Positions 1 through 9,563 of a DNA stretch of 64,000 nucleotides are shown here, one piece after another. The stretch lies in the NCBI GenBank assembly GCA_028284415.1, contig JANQRU010000004.1, positions 1,674,001 to 1,738,000 of the forward strand, written 5' to 3'. The position numbers and the translations under genes were made by a program. The notes below the pieces were generated by a model, which saw only the letters and a program-made list of their open reading frames with translations, was not told the origin of the DNA and did not search any database. Source of the stretch: Pyrinomonadaceae bacterium. GTDB lineage: Bacteria; Acidobacteriota; Blastocatellia; Pyrinomonadales; Pyrinomonadaceae. Numbering within the stretch: position 1 is the stretch's first letter; each line of letters begins with the position of its first letter.

Positions 1-460
1 AATAATTTCTCGGTTTAAAAGTCCCTTGAATCTCATTTGAAAATTCGAAACCTTTGAAAACTTCTTCAAGAATTTGCGGAATGGTCTTGTGTTGAAAAAT
101 CCTGCTTTGAAATTTTTGAGTTAAAAGCCAAACGTGAGGGACAATCGTGACATCGTAAAACGAGAAACGGGCATTTCTGTTTCCTTTTGAAAAAGAATTT
201 ACCATTCCGTTGAAAGTACGGCTTGTTCCGTCTCTTTGGGTAACGGTAATCGTAACTGCTTTACCAAGAATTTCACTTGGGTCAATATCAGTTGGTTCGT
301 GCCCTTCTTCATCTTCAGCGTGTAGAAGTTGAGCCTCAATATGAAACATCCCCGAGATTTTTTCAACAGCTGTGAATTTATTTAAAAGTAAAAAGTCTTT
401 ACCCAAAGGTGTATCAAGATAAAGAGTCCTGTTTTCTTGTGTTGTTTTACTTACCGTCAT
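1..460 (-). CDS. vgrG: VgrG / TssI spike protein, N-terminal part (cut by window edge)
   Basis: This reading frame is open from an ATG at 460 to the window edge, giving 153 codons of the N-terminus. I translated it directly. It shows the VgrG beginning: a 'LYLDTPLGKDFLLL' strand, then 'EKISGMFHIEAQL', 'LGKAVTITV', a 'FNGMV' turn, and 'VWLLTQKFQSRIFQHKTIPQI', which matches the gp27-like base of the T6SS spike. In this family VgrG trimers cap the Hcp tube and carry effectors. A GAGG Shine-Dalgarno lies about 8 nt upstream. It is last in the visible T6SS operon, directly downstream of the candidate effector, which suggests that they travel together. The gp5/beta-helix part and any C-terminal effector domain are outside the window. 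Confidence 0.9.
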   Translation of the reverse strand, partial: MTVSKTTQENRTLYLDTPLGKDFLLLNKFTAVEKISGMFHIEAQLLHAEDEEGHEPTDIDPSEILGKAVTITVTQRDGTSRTFNGMVNSFSKGNRNARFSFYDVTIVPHVWLLTQKFQSRIFQHKTIPQILEEVFKGFEFSNEIQGTFKPRNY

Positions 461-644
461 TCAAATTTCCTCTTATCAATTACAATAAAATTCTTTGGCT
501 AACAAAACTTTTAGCAATAGAATTTTGCCTAGTTGGCTTTACGTTTTCCATTTAACAAAAACACAAAAAGCCTTACTACTGAGTTTATGACGAAATAATT
601 AACAAAAATTGCCGATTATCAATACTTTTAAAGCCACATGCTTT

Positions 645-1628
645 TTATAGAAAATCTGTCTTGGGAAAACTTGATTTTTTATATTTGCTCATAGAACCAT
701 TTGGCTCAAATACATAAACCTGACCTTCCCATTTTCCAAAGTCAATTCCAGTTGCTTCAGTTTTACTATACTCCCAACCAAATATTTGGCTACTCATTTC
801 ATTGGTCATATAAGTCTGAATTCGATCAGAGGCGATCACTTTAGCATCAGTTGATGAAGCCATTCGTTTACAAAAAAGCTGACCATCTCCGATTTTACCT
901 TCATTCATAGGATGTGTGTAAGCTATTCCGCAAGATAACAAGACTATGTATTCAAACAAATTTCTCCATTCTGATACAAGATACATTGTTTTCAAGGACA
1001 AAGCCCGATTTCCAATAAAAACTCCATAACCTCCTACTCCTTCCCCGTCCTCATCAAAATCAGGAGTAAATTCTAAAAGATCTCCGAGCTTATCTTTGTG
1101 TGTACCGCTATAAGCTCCATGAGCCATGATTGTAAGTGCCTTCAAACGTTGATAGCTTGAAGCTTCATTAAGCAGTTTCTTTGCTGCAAAAGTAACTTTG
1201 GAAATGCAGGTAGCTAAAGGCACATTTGCATCTACTTTGATCAATGTTTCTTCTTTGGAATTAATTTTTGCATTGGGAGCAATGCTACCTTCAAGCAAAA
1301 CCACCCTTTTATGACTGATAGTTGGAGCAGGAACGGGTGTATAAGTCTGTTCTGGTTGAGGATCAAAACCTGGAGGAGCAGGTGTGAAATTTTTCATTGG
1401 ATACGACATCGGCAATTTGTAAGCTAACTTAGCCGATGTGTTCGGACCTACTATTCCGTCTATTTTTAATCCATTCATCCTTTGAAATTTTTCTACCCAC
1501 TGATGTGTGAGCGGACCAAACTTTCCATCACGTACTAACTGAGGATAATCAAGGGGATAAAGTTGATTAAGACATTTTTGCAAGTGTTCAACTTCTAAGC
1601 CCCTAGAGCCTCTTTTTAACATATTCAT
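645..1628 (-). CDS. Candidate T6SS effector: peptidoglycan-binding domain plus caspase-like His/Cys domain
   Basis: The 327-aa protein has no signal peptide. Residues about 4-70 form a PG_binding_1 module ('GSRGLEVEHLQKCLNQ', 'DGKFGPLTHQWVEKFQ', 'IDGIVGPNT'). A Pro-rich linker (about 78-105) leads to a C-terminal domain with a hydrophobic strand ending in 'IMAHG' (His170), an 'IVLLSCG' strand (Cys233) and a following 'GDGQLFCKRMASSTDAKVIAS' segment. That His-Gly/Cys-Gly layout is the pattern of clan CD peptidases (caspase/CHAT/DUF4347-like). It lies between clpV and vgrG, the usual place for a T6SS cargo gene. Inference: it is an antibacterial effector carried by VgrG that binds peptidoglycan and cleaves a protein. 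No immunity gene is visible beside it. The peptidase assignment rests on motif layout only. The start is the ATG at 1628, with a weak GGG element upstream. Confidence 0.7.
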   Translation of the reverse strand: MNMLKRGSRGLEVEHLQKCLNQLYPLDYPQLVRDGKFGPLTHQWVEKFQRMNGLKIDGIVGPNTSAKLAYKLPMSYPMKNFTPAPPGFDPQPEQTYTPVPAPTISHKRVVLLEGSIAPNAKINSKEETLIKVDANVPLATCISKVTFAAKKLLNEASSYQRLKALTIMAHGAYSGTHKDKLGDLLEFTPDFDEDGEGVGGYGVFIGNRALSLKTMYLVSEWRNLFEYIVLLSCGIAYTHPMNEGKIGDGQLFCKRMASSTDAKVIASDRIQTYMTNEMSSQIFGWEYSKTEATGIDFGKWEGQVYVFEPNGSMSKYKKSSFPKTDFL

Positions 1629-1674
1629 ATTTTATTTTCCCTTTGTTCGTTCTTTAATGCTTTACTTAAAAAAT

Positions 1675-4482
1675 TTACTTAACTTCATACACAAAGTTTT
1701 CATCGTCACCAACAGAAACGTGAATTCCTTCTATGTCTTCACCTGTCGCCATTTTAGATAAAACTTCTGTACTCATTTTCGGCAAAAGCGACCCGTTAAT
1801 GATGTTTATGACATTTCTTGCACCACTATCAACGTCCGTACAACGTTTGGCAATTGTATCAATTACAGACTCTTCATAAGTAAATTTCGTATTGTGATTG
1901 TTTTCAACACGTTTTTCGACTTTACCTAATTGTAGTTTAACAATCTCTTTGAGTACATCATCAGCGATCGGATAATACGGAACAGTTACCATACGTCCTA
2001 ATAATGCCGGTTTGAAAGCTTTGACAAGTTCAGGACGGATTGCTTCTTCCAGACCAACAGGATCAGGACGTGTTTCAGGATCAGCACTCAAAGACATAAT
2101 CAAGTCCGTGGCAACATTGGATGTAAGCAATATGATGCAGTTTTTGAAATCAATCACACGTCCTTCGCCATCTTCCAGAACACCTTTATCAAAAACCTGA
2201 TAGAAGAGTTCCATAACATCAGGATGTGCTTTTTCAACCTCATCAAGTAACACTACCGAGTAAGGTTTGCGACGGACTGCTTCGGTTAAGACACCACCTT
2301 CGCCATAACCGACATATCCTGGAGGTGAGCCTTTCAAACTCGAAACCGTATGGGCTTCCTGATATTCGCTCATATTTATTGAGATCAAATTACGCTCTCC
2401 GCCGTAAAGCTCGTCAGCAAGAGCAAGACCCGTCTCAGTTTTACCTACACCGGAGGTTCCAACGAGCAAAAAGACACCGATCGGACGTTTCGGGTCAGTA
2501 AGTCCTGCCCGAGATGTCTTAATACGTTCGGAGATTGCAGTCAAAGCGTGATCTTGTCCCAAAACTCTTTCGCCAAGTGTCTTTTCAAGATTCATAATCT
2601 GATATATTTCATCCGAAACCATTTTACCGACAGGGATTCCAGTCCAGCCAGAAATAACCTCTGCAATTGATTGTGAATCAACGACAGGTGACATAAGTGG
2701 ATTTTCGCCCTGCAATTCTTTTAGTTCAGCATCAGCTTTTTGAAGTTCTTCCCTGAGTGAATCAACATCAATGGATTCGTTTGTTTCGGGGGCTGTCGCA
2801 GTTGCAGTTGAATCACCGCCTGAAGTAGTTTCAGCAGAGATCTCAGAACCGTCTTCAGCCGTCGCTGCCGCTACGTTTTCACTGGATGTTTCGGAGGTTT
2901 CTTGAGTGCTGACAGCTGTTGAAATGTCGTCGTTTTTGGTATCAAGACGCGACATTTCCAGTTTGATCCGTATATTACGGATTTTTTCGGTTAACTCTTT
3001 TTCTTTTTCCCATTGAGCATTGAGTTTTTCTAATTTCGCTTCGGTTTCTGTGCGTTCGACTTTTAATTCTTCCAATCTTTCAGAATGATCTGAACCTGTT
3101 ATTTCTTCTCGTTCGAGCGAGTCAATTTCGCGACTTAAATGGTCAATTGTTCTTGTTGCATCTTCAATTGCGGCAGGAGTAGCACCTTGTCCAATGGCGA
3201 CTTTTGCACAAGCTGTATCCAGAACTGAAACGGACTTGTCAGGAAGTTGCCGACCTGTTATGTAACGGTGTGAAAGCTTCACGCAGTCAACGACGGCTTC
3301 ATCCAAAATTCTTACGGCGTGATGTTCTTCCATCATGCCGGCGATCGCACGCATCATTCCGATGGCTTTTTCTTCATCGGGCTCTTCAATTTTGACAACC
3401 TGAAAACGTCTTGCAAGAGCCGCATCTTTTTCAAAATACTTTTTATATTCTGCCCAGGTAGTTGCTGCAATGGTTCTTAACTCTCCGCGAGCCAGAGCTG
3501 GTTTTAAGAGGTTGGCGGCATCATTTTGTCCGGCTGCTCCACCTGCACCGATCATTGTATGAGCTTCATCAATGAACATAATTATCGGCTGTGGAGATGA
3601 CTTAACTTCATCAATGACAGATTTTAGACGATTTTCAAACTCACCTTTAATTCCGGCACCTGCTTGCAACAGTCCTAAGTCCAGCGAACGGACAGCAACA
3701 TTTTTAAGCGGTTCGGGGACGTCACCCTGAGCGATTCGTAGTGCAAAGCCTTCAACGACAGCAGTTTTTCCGACACCTGCTTCACCCGTTAAGATCGGAT
3801 TATTCTGTCGGCGACGGGTTAAGATGTCTATGATCTGACGAATCTCAAAGTCACGACCGAGAATCGGGTCAATTTCTCCGGCACGAGCTTTGGCAGTTAA
3901 ATCTTCAGCAAATTGATCTAGGGCTTTAGTTTTACCGGGAACACCGCTGGCTACTGATTTGTCACTCCCTACGACGCCCGTTTCACCGAGTGCGGTAGCT
4001 TCTCTCTGTTCAGCTGAATCCGAAGTTATGTCAAGGAATCTATCCTGCAAGGTTTCGACTGAAATGTGACTAAATTCTTTAGAAATATCTTGAGCAATGC
4101 GTGAGAGAGAGGAATCTTTTAGGAGGGACAAAATAAGATGTCCAGAACGAACACGAGCCGAACCAAATTCAATTGAGGCTACAAGCCAAGCATCCTGAAC
4201 CCATTGAGGAATACGTTCGCTTAAACCTGGAGTTCTTGTGTTACCTGTTTTAAGCTGATCGAGGGCGGTGTTTACATCTTTTGTCAAACGGTCAATGTTT
4301 ACCTCAAAATGATTACAGATTTTATGTAAGTCCGTATCATCTCTTTCAAGTAATTTCATTAAAAGATGCTCTACTTCGACATCATAGTTTGTTCTGGCTA
4401 AACAGAGTCCGGCAGCGTCTTCCAACGCACTTCGACAAGTATCATTTAATCTTCCAACTAACGACTTTAAATTTACGTTCAT
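1675..4482 (-). CDS. tssH: T6SS ATPase ClpV / TssH
   Basis: This 935-aa AAA+ unfoldase of the ClpB/ClpV class disassembles the contracted TssBC sheath in the cytoplasm. It has a Clp_N repeat domain (about 10-155), a first AAA module with Walker A GEAGVGKT (233-240) and Walker B IMFIDEAH (301-308), a coiled-coil middle region (about 445-515), then a second AAA module with Walker A GTSGVGKT (675-682) and Walker [12 protein letters not shown] (about 743-753), and a C-terminal small domain. The odd part is a Ser/Thr/Ala/Glu-rich, low-complexity stretch at about 518-570 between the coiled coil and the second AAA module. A strong AGGAG Shine-Dalgarno precedes the ATG at 4482. It follows tssG after 36 nt and precedes the candidate effector. 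Confidence 0.95.
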   Translation of the reverse strand: MNVNLKSLVGRLNDTCRSALEDAAGLCLARTNYDVEVEHLLMKLLERDDTDLHKICNHFEVNIDRLTKDVNTALDQLKTGNTRTPGLSERIPQWVQDAWLVASIEFGSARVRSGHLILSLLKDSSLSRIAQDISKEFSHISVETLQDRFLDITSDSAEQREATALGETGVVGSDKSVASGVPGKTKALDQFAEDLTAKARAGEIDPILGRDFEIRQIIDILTRRRQNNPILTGEAGVGKTAVVEGFALRIAQGDVPEPLKNVAVRSLDLGLLQAGAGIKGEFENRLKSVIDEVKSSPQPIIMFIDEAHTMIGAGGAAGQNDAANLLKPALARGELRTIAATTWAEYKKYFEKDAALARRFQVVKIEEPDEEKAIGMMRAIAGMMEEHHAVRILDEAVVDCVKLSHRYITGRQLPDKSVSVLDTACAKVAIGQGATPAAIEDATRTIDHLSREIDSLEREEITGSDHSERLEELKVERTETEAKLEKLNAQWEKEKELTEKIRNIRIKLEMSRLDTKNDDISTAVSTQETSETSSENVAAATAEDGSEISAETTSGGDSTATATAPETNESIDVDSLREELQKADAELKELQGENPLMSPVVDSQSIAEVISGWTGIPVGKMVSDEIYQIMNLEKTLGERVLGQDHALTAISERIKTSRAGLTDPKRPIGVFLLVGTSGVGKTETGLALADELYGGERNLISINMSEYQEAHTVSSLKGSPPGYVGYGEGGVLTEAVRRKPYSVVLLDEVEKAHPDVMELFYQVFDKGVLEDGEGRVIDFKNCIILLTSNVATDLIMSLSADPETRPDPVGLEEAIRPELVKAFKPALLGRMVTVPYYPIADDVLKEIVKLQLGKVEKRVENNHNTKFTYEESVIDTIAKRCTDVDSGARNVINIINGSLLPKMSTEVLSKMATGEDIEGIHVSVGDDENFVYEVK

Positions 4483-4518
4483 TGCTTTTTCTCCTAAAAG
4501 TTTTAATCAATATGCATA

Positions 4519-5526
4519 TCAATTTGTCTGTAATACTAATTGGTCATCGTCATTTTCAAAAGGTTTCGATTTAAGCCATGAAGTCCAGCCAAGCATTGGG
4601 CGACGTTTCGCACGGGTTGTCAAGATCGTGCTGGGGACTTGTTTAGCTTGCAGAACCAGCTGGATATCAAAATCAAATTCCAAACCGATCATAAATCTGA
4701 TAATTGATTTAAGTGGTTTATGAGCTGTTCCGTTTGGCAAAAAAGCTCGAAACTGCTTATAAGTTAATGCTCCAAGCACAAGCCTGAACTTTGATTGTTG
4801 ATCCCAAATTCGAGTTCCTATAATCGCATCAATGCCGAGCGAACTATTCGCTTGGCTTAATTTTGTAATGCTTTCTTTATCTAAGTCTATCCATTGACCG
4901 AAAAACTGTTTAACTTTTGCGTTAATTCTAAAATAATCTGAAAGAATTTGTGCCAGGGAAGTAGCTGAGTGTGGTTTTTGCGTAATCAATCCGCCGTATG
5001 GCAAGAGGGTTTCATCCTCAATCGCCATTCTTCCACGCAAACCATTTGTTCCCATTCCTATGAAATTGAATAGGTACTCAGTAAAGTCATCATTTCCTCT
5101 TTCGTAAGAAATTGGAAAACGATATTTTTCCCAAGCACGAAAAAACATGGAAACGACACGGTGGGTGAAAATGTCCATAAAAGCCCACATTGTTGTGTCG
5201 CCATAACGGATACGGCTCATTGCCAATTCAGTATAATGAACTGGCATTGCTCCATTAGCTCCAAGCATTCCCATAAAATTGATGAACAATTCTATTTTTT
5301 CTTGTTCGGTATGTTCATCAAATGATTTTTCAAATTTATGAATCTGACTTGGCGGAAAACCAAGAGATGGTCTTGAACGAAATCGGATTATTTCTTCGTG
5401 AGGCATTGCTTCTCCCCCGACAGGCTTTTTGTCAGGAAAGATTTTTTCGAGAAGCCGCACAGCTTGAAAGAAATCAAACTTGTATGGTTCATCGAAGAGT
5501 TCTTGTTCTAAAGGTTTTCTAGGCAT
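4519..5526 (-). CDS. tssG: T6SS baseplate protein TssG
   Basis: This 335-aa protein is of the ImpH/VasB (TssG) family, a baseplate wedge component that pairs with TssF and TssE and contacts TssK. Typical features are the N-terminal 'FDFFQAVRLLEKIFPD' helix, the 'IRFRSRPSLGFPPSQI' strand and a 'FINFMGMLGANGAMPVHYTE' segment, followed by 'HRVVSMFFRAWEKYRFPISYE'. Its length is normal for the family. The ATG at 5526 immediately abuts the stop of the upstream OmpA-like lipoprotein gene, which points to translational coupling within the operon. Confidence 0.93.
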   Translation of the reverse strand: MPRKPLEQELFDEPYKFDFFQAVRLLEKIFPDKKPVGGEAMPHEEIIRFRSRPSLGFPPSQIHKFEKSFDEHTEQEKIELFINFMGMLGANGAMPVHYTELAMSRIRYGDTTMWAFMDIFTHRVVSMFFRAWEKYRFPISYERGNDDFTEYLFNFIGMGTNGLRGRMAIEDETLLPYGGLITQKPHSATSLAQILSDYFRINAKVKQFFGQWIDLDKESITKLSQANSSLGIDAIIGTRIWDQQSKFRLVLGALTYKQFRAFLPNGTAHKPLKSIIRFMIGLEFDFDIQLVLQAKQVPSTILTTRAKRRPMLGWTSWLKSKPFENDDDQLVLQTN

Positions 5527-6882
5527 TTATTGTTTTACTAACTCAACCCGACGATTTCTTGCTCGTCCTGCTTCTGTATCATTTTTGGCGATCGGTTTTG
5601 ACATTCCCAAGCCCTTTGCTGTCAGACGAGATTCATCAATTCCCGCATCAACGAGATACTTTTTGACGGCATTAGCCCGTTTCTCAGATAAGGTTTGGTT
5701 GAAAGTTTCACCACCAACATTATCTGTATGACCCTCAACCGTCATCTTCCAGTCCGAATTTTCTTTCAAAATACCGACAATCTGGTCAAGAGTTGTTTTA
5801 GATTCATCTTTGATCTTGTCAGAATTAAAATCAAAATTTATTCCGTAAACTGTAGCACGTCCATCTTTTTTGAGTTCTTCTTCAAGCTGGCTTCCTGCCG
5901 CATTTTCTTCGCTTAAATTTTTGAAATGCTCGCAATTACCAACTTCGTCACTAATTTTTTCTCCATCCCATTTACCCGAGTAATAATCGCCGTTAGCATA
6001 ACCCCAAAGTCCGAGGAATTTTTTGGCTTCTTTATCGAACAGAAAAACAGCAGGACCCCGATTTGAATCTCCTTCGCCTTCTTCTTTCCAAGTTAAGGTC
6101 ATGATCTTCCCGTCAATTCCGCCATTAAGTAATCCGCTTTGATATTCGTAACAACCAACGATCGAAGTGCCTTCTTGTTTAATTCTGAAGTTACCATATC
6201 GGCTTTTGTAAGTTCCGCTGACATCTTCGAGTGGTTTCATTGTTTCCTGCTCTCCATATCCGCGGACTTCCATAATCTCTAACCATTCTTCAGCTCCAAA
6301 ATTATTCTTGGCATTGATTTTTACATATCTTCCTGCCACTTCTTTTTCGACAGGGAAATTCTGACCATCAGTTTTGTCTTTTAATGTTGTTGATAGAATC
6401 GTCTCAAATCCTGAGTCAGGAGAAGTATCTGAGATTTCAACAGAAACTTCCTTAGCAGCTGAACCTTCGGTATCAACATTTGCCGTATCAAAACCAATCT
6501 TTTTGAACGTGGTTTTTGCCGGAAGTTCAAACACGATTGATTGATCTGTAACATTTTTGGATTTACCTGCCCAGCCGATTTTTTTGCTTTCATCAATTAA
6601 TCCAAAAGCTGACCATCTTCCGACTTCGTCCGGCGTATATTCTGAGGAAACTTTTATAAGGTAAGCCCCGGCACCAATTGATAGTAAGTCTTTCTCATTT
6701 GAGACGTTTTGGGTAGAAGCTTCATTTTCTGCTTCTGTGGATGATGTCTGAGGTGTTTCGGTTTGAGTTGTTTCAGTTTCAGTACTTGTAGGTTCATCCG
6801 TGCTTTCACTCGTCAAATTACTGAGCATATTACATCCAAGACTAAAAAAGAGAATTACCGTAAGAATTAAAATTTTGTTCAT
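5527..6882 (-). CDS. T6SS-linked lipoprotein with discoidin-like and OmpA domains
   Basis: This 451-aa protein begins with a hydrophobic signal ending '...FFSLGC' at Cys17, a probable but not perfect lipobox. A Thr/Glu-rich linker follows (about 25-65), then a region resembling F5/8 (discoidin/NPCBM) beta-sandwiches (about 68-210, with 'WSAFGLIDESKKIGWAG' and 'GRYVKINAKNNFGAEEWLEIMEVRGYG'). A small beta domain comes next, then a C-terminal OmpA peptidoglycan-binding domain (about 335-451, 'NFDFNSDKIKDES', 'VEGHTDNVGG', 'RARNRRVELV'). It sits between tssF and tssG. In many systems an OmpA domain is fused to TssL or carried by TagL, and TssJ supplies the lipoprotein. Neither is seen here, so I infer that this protein anchors the complex to the outer membrane and peptidoglycan. 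Confidence 0.85.
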   Translation of the reverse strand: MNKILILTVILFFSLGCNMLSNLTSESTDEPTSTETETTQTETPQTSSTEAENEASTQNVSNEKDLLSIGAGAYLIKVSSEYTPDEVGRWSAFGLIDESKKIGWAGKSKNVTDQSIVFELPAKTTFKKIGFDTANVDTEGSAAKEVSVEISDTSPDSGFETILSTTLKDKTDGQNFPVEKEVAGRYVKINAKNNFGAEEWLEIMEVRGYGEQETMKPLEDVSGTYKSRYGNFRIKQEGTSIVGCYEYQSGLLNGGIDGKIMTLTWKEEGEGDSNRGPAVFLFDKEAKKFLGLWGYANGDYYSGKWDGEKISDEVGNCEHFKNLSEENAAGSQLEEELKKDGRATVYGINFDFNSDKIKDESKTTLDQIVGILKENSDWKMTVEGHTDNVGGETFNQTLSEKRANAVKKYLVDAGIDESRLTAKGLGMSKPIAKNDTEAGRARNRRVELVKQ

Positions 6883-6933
6883 ATAATCGCTGTGTGTATC
6901 AATTTTTTTATTTCTAAAATAGACTTCAAAAAA

Positions 6934-8823
6934 TCAAAGCAGTATCTGTTCGCCAGTTCGCGGTTTCCAACGTTTCACTTCGCCTTCGCGTTGTTCGGTT
7001 TTTATGACTAACTGGTTAAATGAGTTTATTGAGGCGTAAACACCTAAAAACCTTTCTAAGATACTTGCAAATAGAAACATACCGCTTCCAACAAATTGTT
7101 CTTCGTCAAATTCTATAGTCGTTTCCAGTCCCCTTACGAAGCCGGCACCTACTTTTTGTCCAATACGTCTTACTACTGTTTTGGATTCGACACTTTTAAT
7201 GCCCAGAATCTGATTTCGCGTTGCAGTTTCATCTTCAAAATTATAGAGATGCAGCATTTCTTGTAACGCCTCGGGTGAACCGTTTTCACCATTTACTAAA
7301 GATAGAAAGTTTAGGTTTAAGTGTGAAATAAGTCGCCATTGTGCTTTTTTTCTACGCTCAGGGCGAATGGTTTCAGTAGGTTTTGTCAAACACTTAACTT
7401 TTGAAAGCAAAGCAGTTCCTTCAACTTCGAAATCGCTTCCTTTACCGCCAAAAGGTAGCCTTGCAGGTAAATCTCTATTACTGCAAACGGTTTTTATAGT
7501 TAAAACTTCTGCTGCAGGAACACGCGGATTGAAATGACTATCAACTAAATTTAAGTACATTTCAGTTCCTTCATCATCCTGTCTTTGGGAATCTTTACGC
7601 GTTGCATACCAAAAAGACTTTTCACTTTCTTCACCATAAGCGTGACGCAAAGAGTAAAAAGGCGCATATTCACGGGAGATATTCGTTTTAGGATCGGTTG
7701 TAATTACCTCATTAATTGAATAAATTTCCGTGTTTTTTTGCCGATGGACATCAGGTATCACGTGATATTCGTATTTTTGCTGGGATACATAGATTGGATC
7801 GGCTGTTCTTCTAAAAAGATTCACAATCGGAGTGCATCCCATTCTGAAAGTTTCTTTAGTAACTGGTGCAATTGGTGGGGTTATGTCTTTCAAGTGAATT
7901 AAGATATCAAAATGGCTGCTAAAGTTTCGCTGGGCGGCTATATCAAGCCCATATACGTCAAAAAATAAAAATTTGTACGGAAATGCAAAATATTCAGTGA
8001 GCAGTCTATATCCTAAAAAAGATCGTTTGGAATAGGGTAAAATTCCTTCATCTTCGCCAAAGCCAACCTCTTTTACATAGTCATTAGTTAAGATTACAGG
8101 ATCGGGTAGTTTGAGTTGGATATTGGTAATCGTATCCTGAATTGAATTTCCTAAAGGGGCTTCTTTCGGACGTATTTCTATTGCCGAGCAATGATTAAAT
8201 ATAATTTCATAGAGCGGGTAGATAAGTTGAGGATCACCATTCAAATAAAATCTTAGATAATCAAGAGGTTTATCTGTTTCGGGATTTTTTATTTCACTCA
8301 GGTTTCCCCCTCCATAACATTTCATACTGAGGCGTATGTAACTTTCTGCATACATACCCCGTCCGTCCTTGGGTGCAGGAGATTCCAATGCTGCCTCTTC
8401 TAATTCGATAGGTGCAAGTTGAACATCGTAAGTTGTTCTAAAACGGCAGGGTGTCCCATCAATAGCCGGAGAATTGAGTCTCGAGCCTTTTTCTAAAACC
8501 TGAACTGTTGTTAATTTATCTTTCGATGAACCGTATGTCATCTCCGCTATCGCCATAGATGGGATTGGAGAAAGATAATGCGGATAGAGGATATTTATAA
8601 ATGATTCAGTGATTTCAGGAAGTTCATCAGCAAGTTTGAGGTTTACACGACCCGTGAGAAAGGCAAAAGCCTCAATCATGCGTTCAACGTGCGGGTCTTC
8701 TACCTTTTCTTCATCTAATTGAAGTCTTGATGCAACTTTAGGATAACGACGGGCAAACTCCGCCCCCATCCGACGCAAAAACACTAATTCTTGTTCGTAA
8801 TACCCTAAAAGTTCATCACGCAT
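6934..8823 (-). CDS. tssF: T6SS baseplate protein TssF
   Basis: This 629-aa protein is of the TssF (ImpG/VasA) family, the large wedge protein of the T6SS baseplate. The N-terminus 'LLGYYEQELVFLRRMGAEFARRYPKVA' followed by 'DPHVERMIEAFAFLTGRVNLKL' and 'LPEITESFINILYPHYL' is the family signature. Its length is typical. The C-terminal 'EFDEEQFVGSGMFLFASILERFLGVYASINSFNQL' also matches the family end. There is no clear Shine-Dalgarno before the ATG at 8823. It lies 137 nt downstream of tssE and upstream of the OmpA-like lipoprotein gene. Confidence 0.95.
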   Translation of the reverse strand: MRDELLGYYEQELVFLRRMGAEFARRYPKVASRLQLDEEKVEDPHVERMIEAFAFLTGRVNLKLADELPEITESFINILYPHYLSPIPSMAIAEMTYGSSKDKLTTVQVLEKGSRLNSPAIDGTPCRFRTTYDVQLAPIELEEAALESPAPKDGRGMYAESYIRLSMKCYGGGNLSEIKNPETDKPLDYLRFYLNGDPQLIYPLYEIIFNHCSAIEIRPKEAPLGNSIQDTITNIQLKLPDPVILTNDYVKEVGFGEDEGILPYSKRSFLGYRLLTEYFAFPYKFLFFDVYGLDIAAQRNFSSHFDILIHLKDITPPIAPVTKETFRMGCTPIVNLFRRTADPIYVSQQKYEYHVIPDVHRQKNTEIYSINEVITTDPKTNISREYAPFYSLRHAYGEESEKSFWYATRKDSQRQDDEGTEMYLNLVDSHFNPRVPAAEVLTIKTVCSNRDLPARLPFGGKGSDFEVEGTALLSKVKCLTKPTETIRPERRKKAQWRLISHLNLNFLSLVNGENGSPEALQEMLHLYNFEDETATRNQILGIKSVESKTVVRRIGQKVGAGFVRGLETTIEFDEEQFVGSGMFLFASILERFLGVYASINSFNQLVIKTEQREGEVKRWKPRTGEQILL

Positions 8824-8960
8824 AAATTATGTAATTATTAATTATAAATAAGATACAGCTGTTAATATAATAGCTTATTTTACAAAGAATTAAATAAGAA
8901 ATTAATCCTGTTCAATTCTAAAAGCATTTAATCTATTAACTAATTGGAATATAAAGGTAT

Positions 8961-9449
8961 TTAATATCCTTGCCGAACTTCAAAGTCTCCACTACTAAGT
9001 TCCAAAATAGTATCAAAAACAACAGGTTCGGGAGCAGGCTCAACATCTAAAAAAGCTTCAATCTTAAACTTTAATTCTTTATCAGTATGTTCAACCGGTT
9101 CTAATGAAATTTTTAGGTTTAAGAATCTTGGTTCAAAATTCTTTATGGTTTCCTCTAAAGCCTCTGACAATTTGTTTAATTCAATTTGGCTTTTTACGCT
9201 CATCCCGGTTATGTCAGGTAATCCGTAGGTAATTATAGACTTCTTGATTTCCTCTAAATCCGCATCAATATCACCAGCGTAGCTTCTGGAATTCAAAAGC
9301 CATTCTAAGTCTCGCTTAACAAATTGTTTTAGGTCACTTAATGATTTTGAGCGAGATTTTAGAGCTTCATTAGAATTCTTAGGTTCATAGTCAATTAGAC
9401 GATCAAGCACCGACTGAGTTATACGAAGTTCTTTGTCCTGTCTTGCCAT
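8961..9449 (-). CDS. tssE: T6SS baseplate protein TssE (gp25-like)
   Basis: This 162-aa protein has a GPW_gp25 fold. Features are 'SVLDRLIDYEP' at the start, 'LKQFVKRDLEWLLNSRS' (the conserved first helix of gp25-like proteins), 'SIITYGLPDITGMS' and 'EETIKNFEPRFLNLKISLEP'. TssE initiates sheath assembly on the baseplate in the same way as T4 gp25. The gene follows hcp after two strong hairpins. No Shine-Dalgarno is seen before the ATG at 9449, so its expression should be well below that of hcp. Confidence 0.93.
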   Translation of the reverse strand: MARQDKELRITQSVLDRLIDYEPKNSNEALKSRSKSLSDLKQFVKRDLEWLLNSRSYAGDIDADLEEIKKSIITYGLPDITGMSVKSQIELNKLSEALEETIKNFEPRFLNLKISLEPVEHTDKELKFKIEAFLDVEPAPEPVVFDTILELSSGDFEVRQGY

Positions 9450-9462
9450 TGTATTTGAATAG

Positions 9463-9503
9463 AAAAAAACACTCCCACCAAATTTGATGGAGTGTGTTTT
9501 TTT
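9463..9503 (-). terminator. Intrinsic terminator between hcp and tssE
   Basis: The left arm (9463-9475, A-run plus ACACTCC) pairs with the right arm (9489-9503, GGAGTGTG plus T-run). The inner pairing (CACCAAA with TTTGATGG) has one mismatch and a bulge. A tails and T tails flank both sides, so the element can terminate in either direction. For minus-strand transcription it would stop most hcp transcripts before tssE. Confidence 0.8.
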
Positions 9504-9509
9504 ATTTTG

Positions 9510-9548
9510 ATTAGTTATCTGCTAAGGAAAACCCAGCAGATAACTAAT
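9510..9548 (-). other. Perfect 14-bp inverted repeat 3' of hcp
   Basis: ATTAGTTATCTGCT at 9510-9523 is exactly complementary to AGCAGATAACTAAT at 9535-9548, with an 11-nt loop. It starts 16 nt after the hcp stop codon in the direction of transcription and lies before the terminator at 9463-9503. It is probably an mRNA 3'-stabilising hairpin for the abundant hcp transcript. Confidence 0.75.
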
Positions 9549-9563
9549 TTAACTGGGAAAAGC

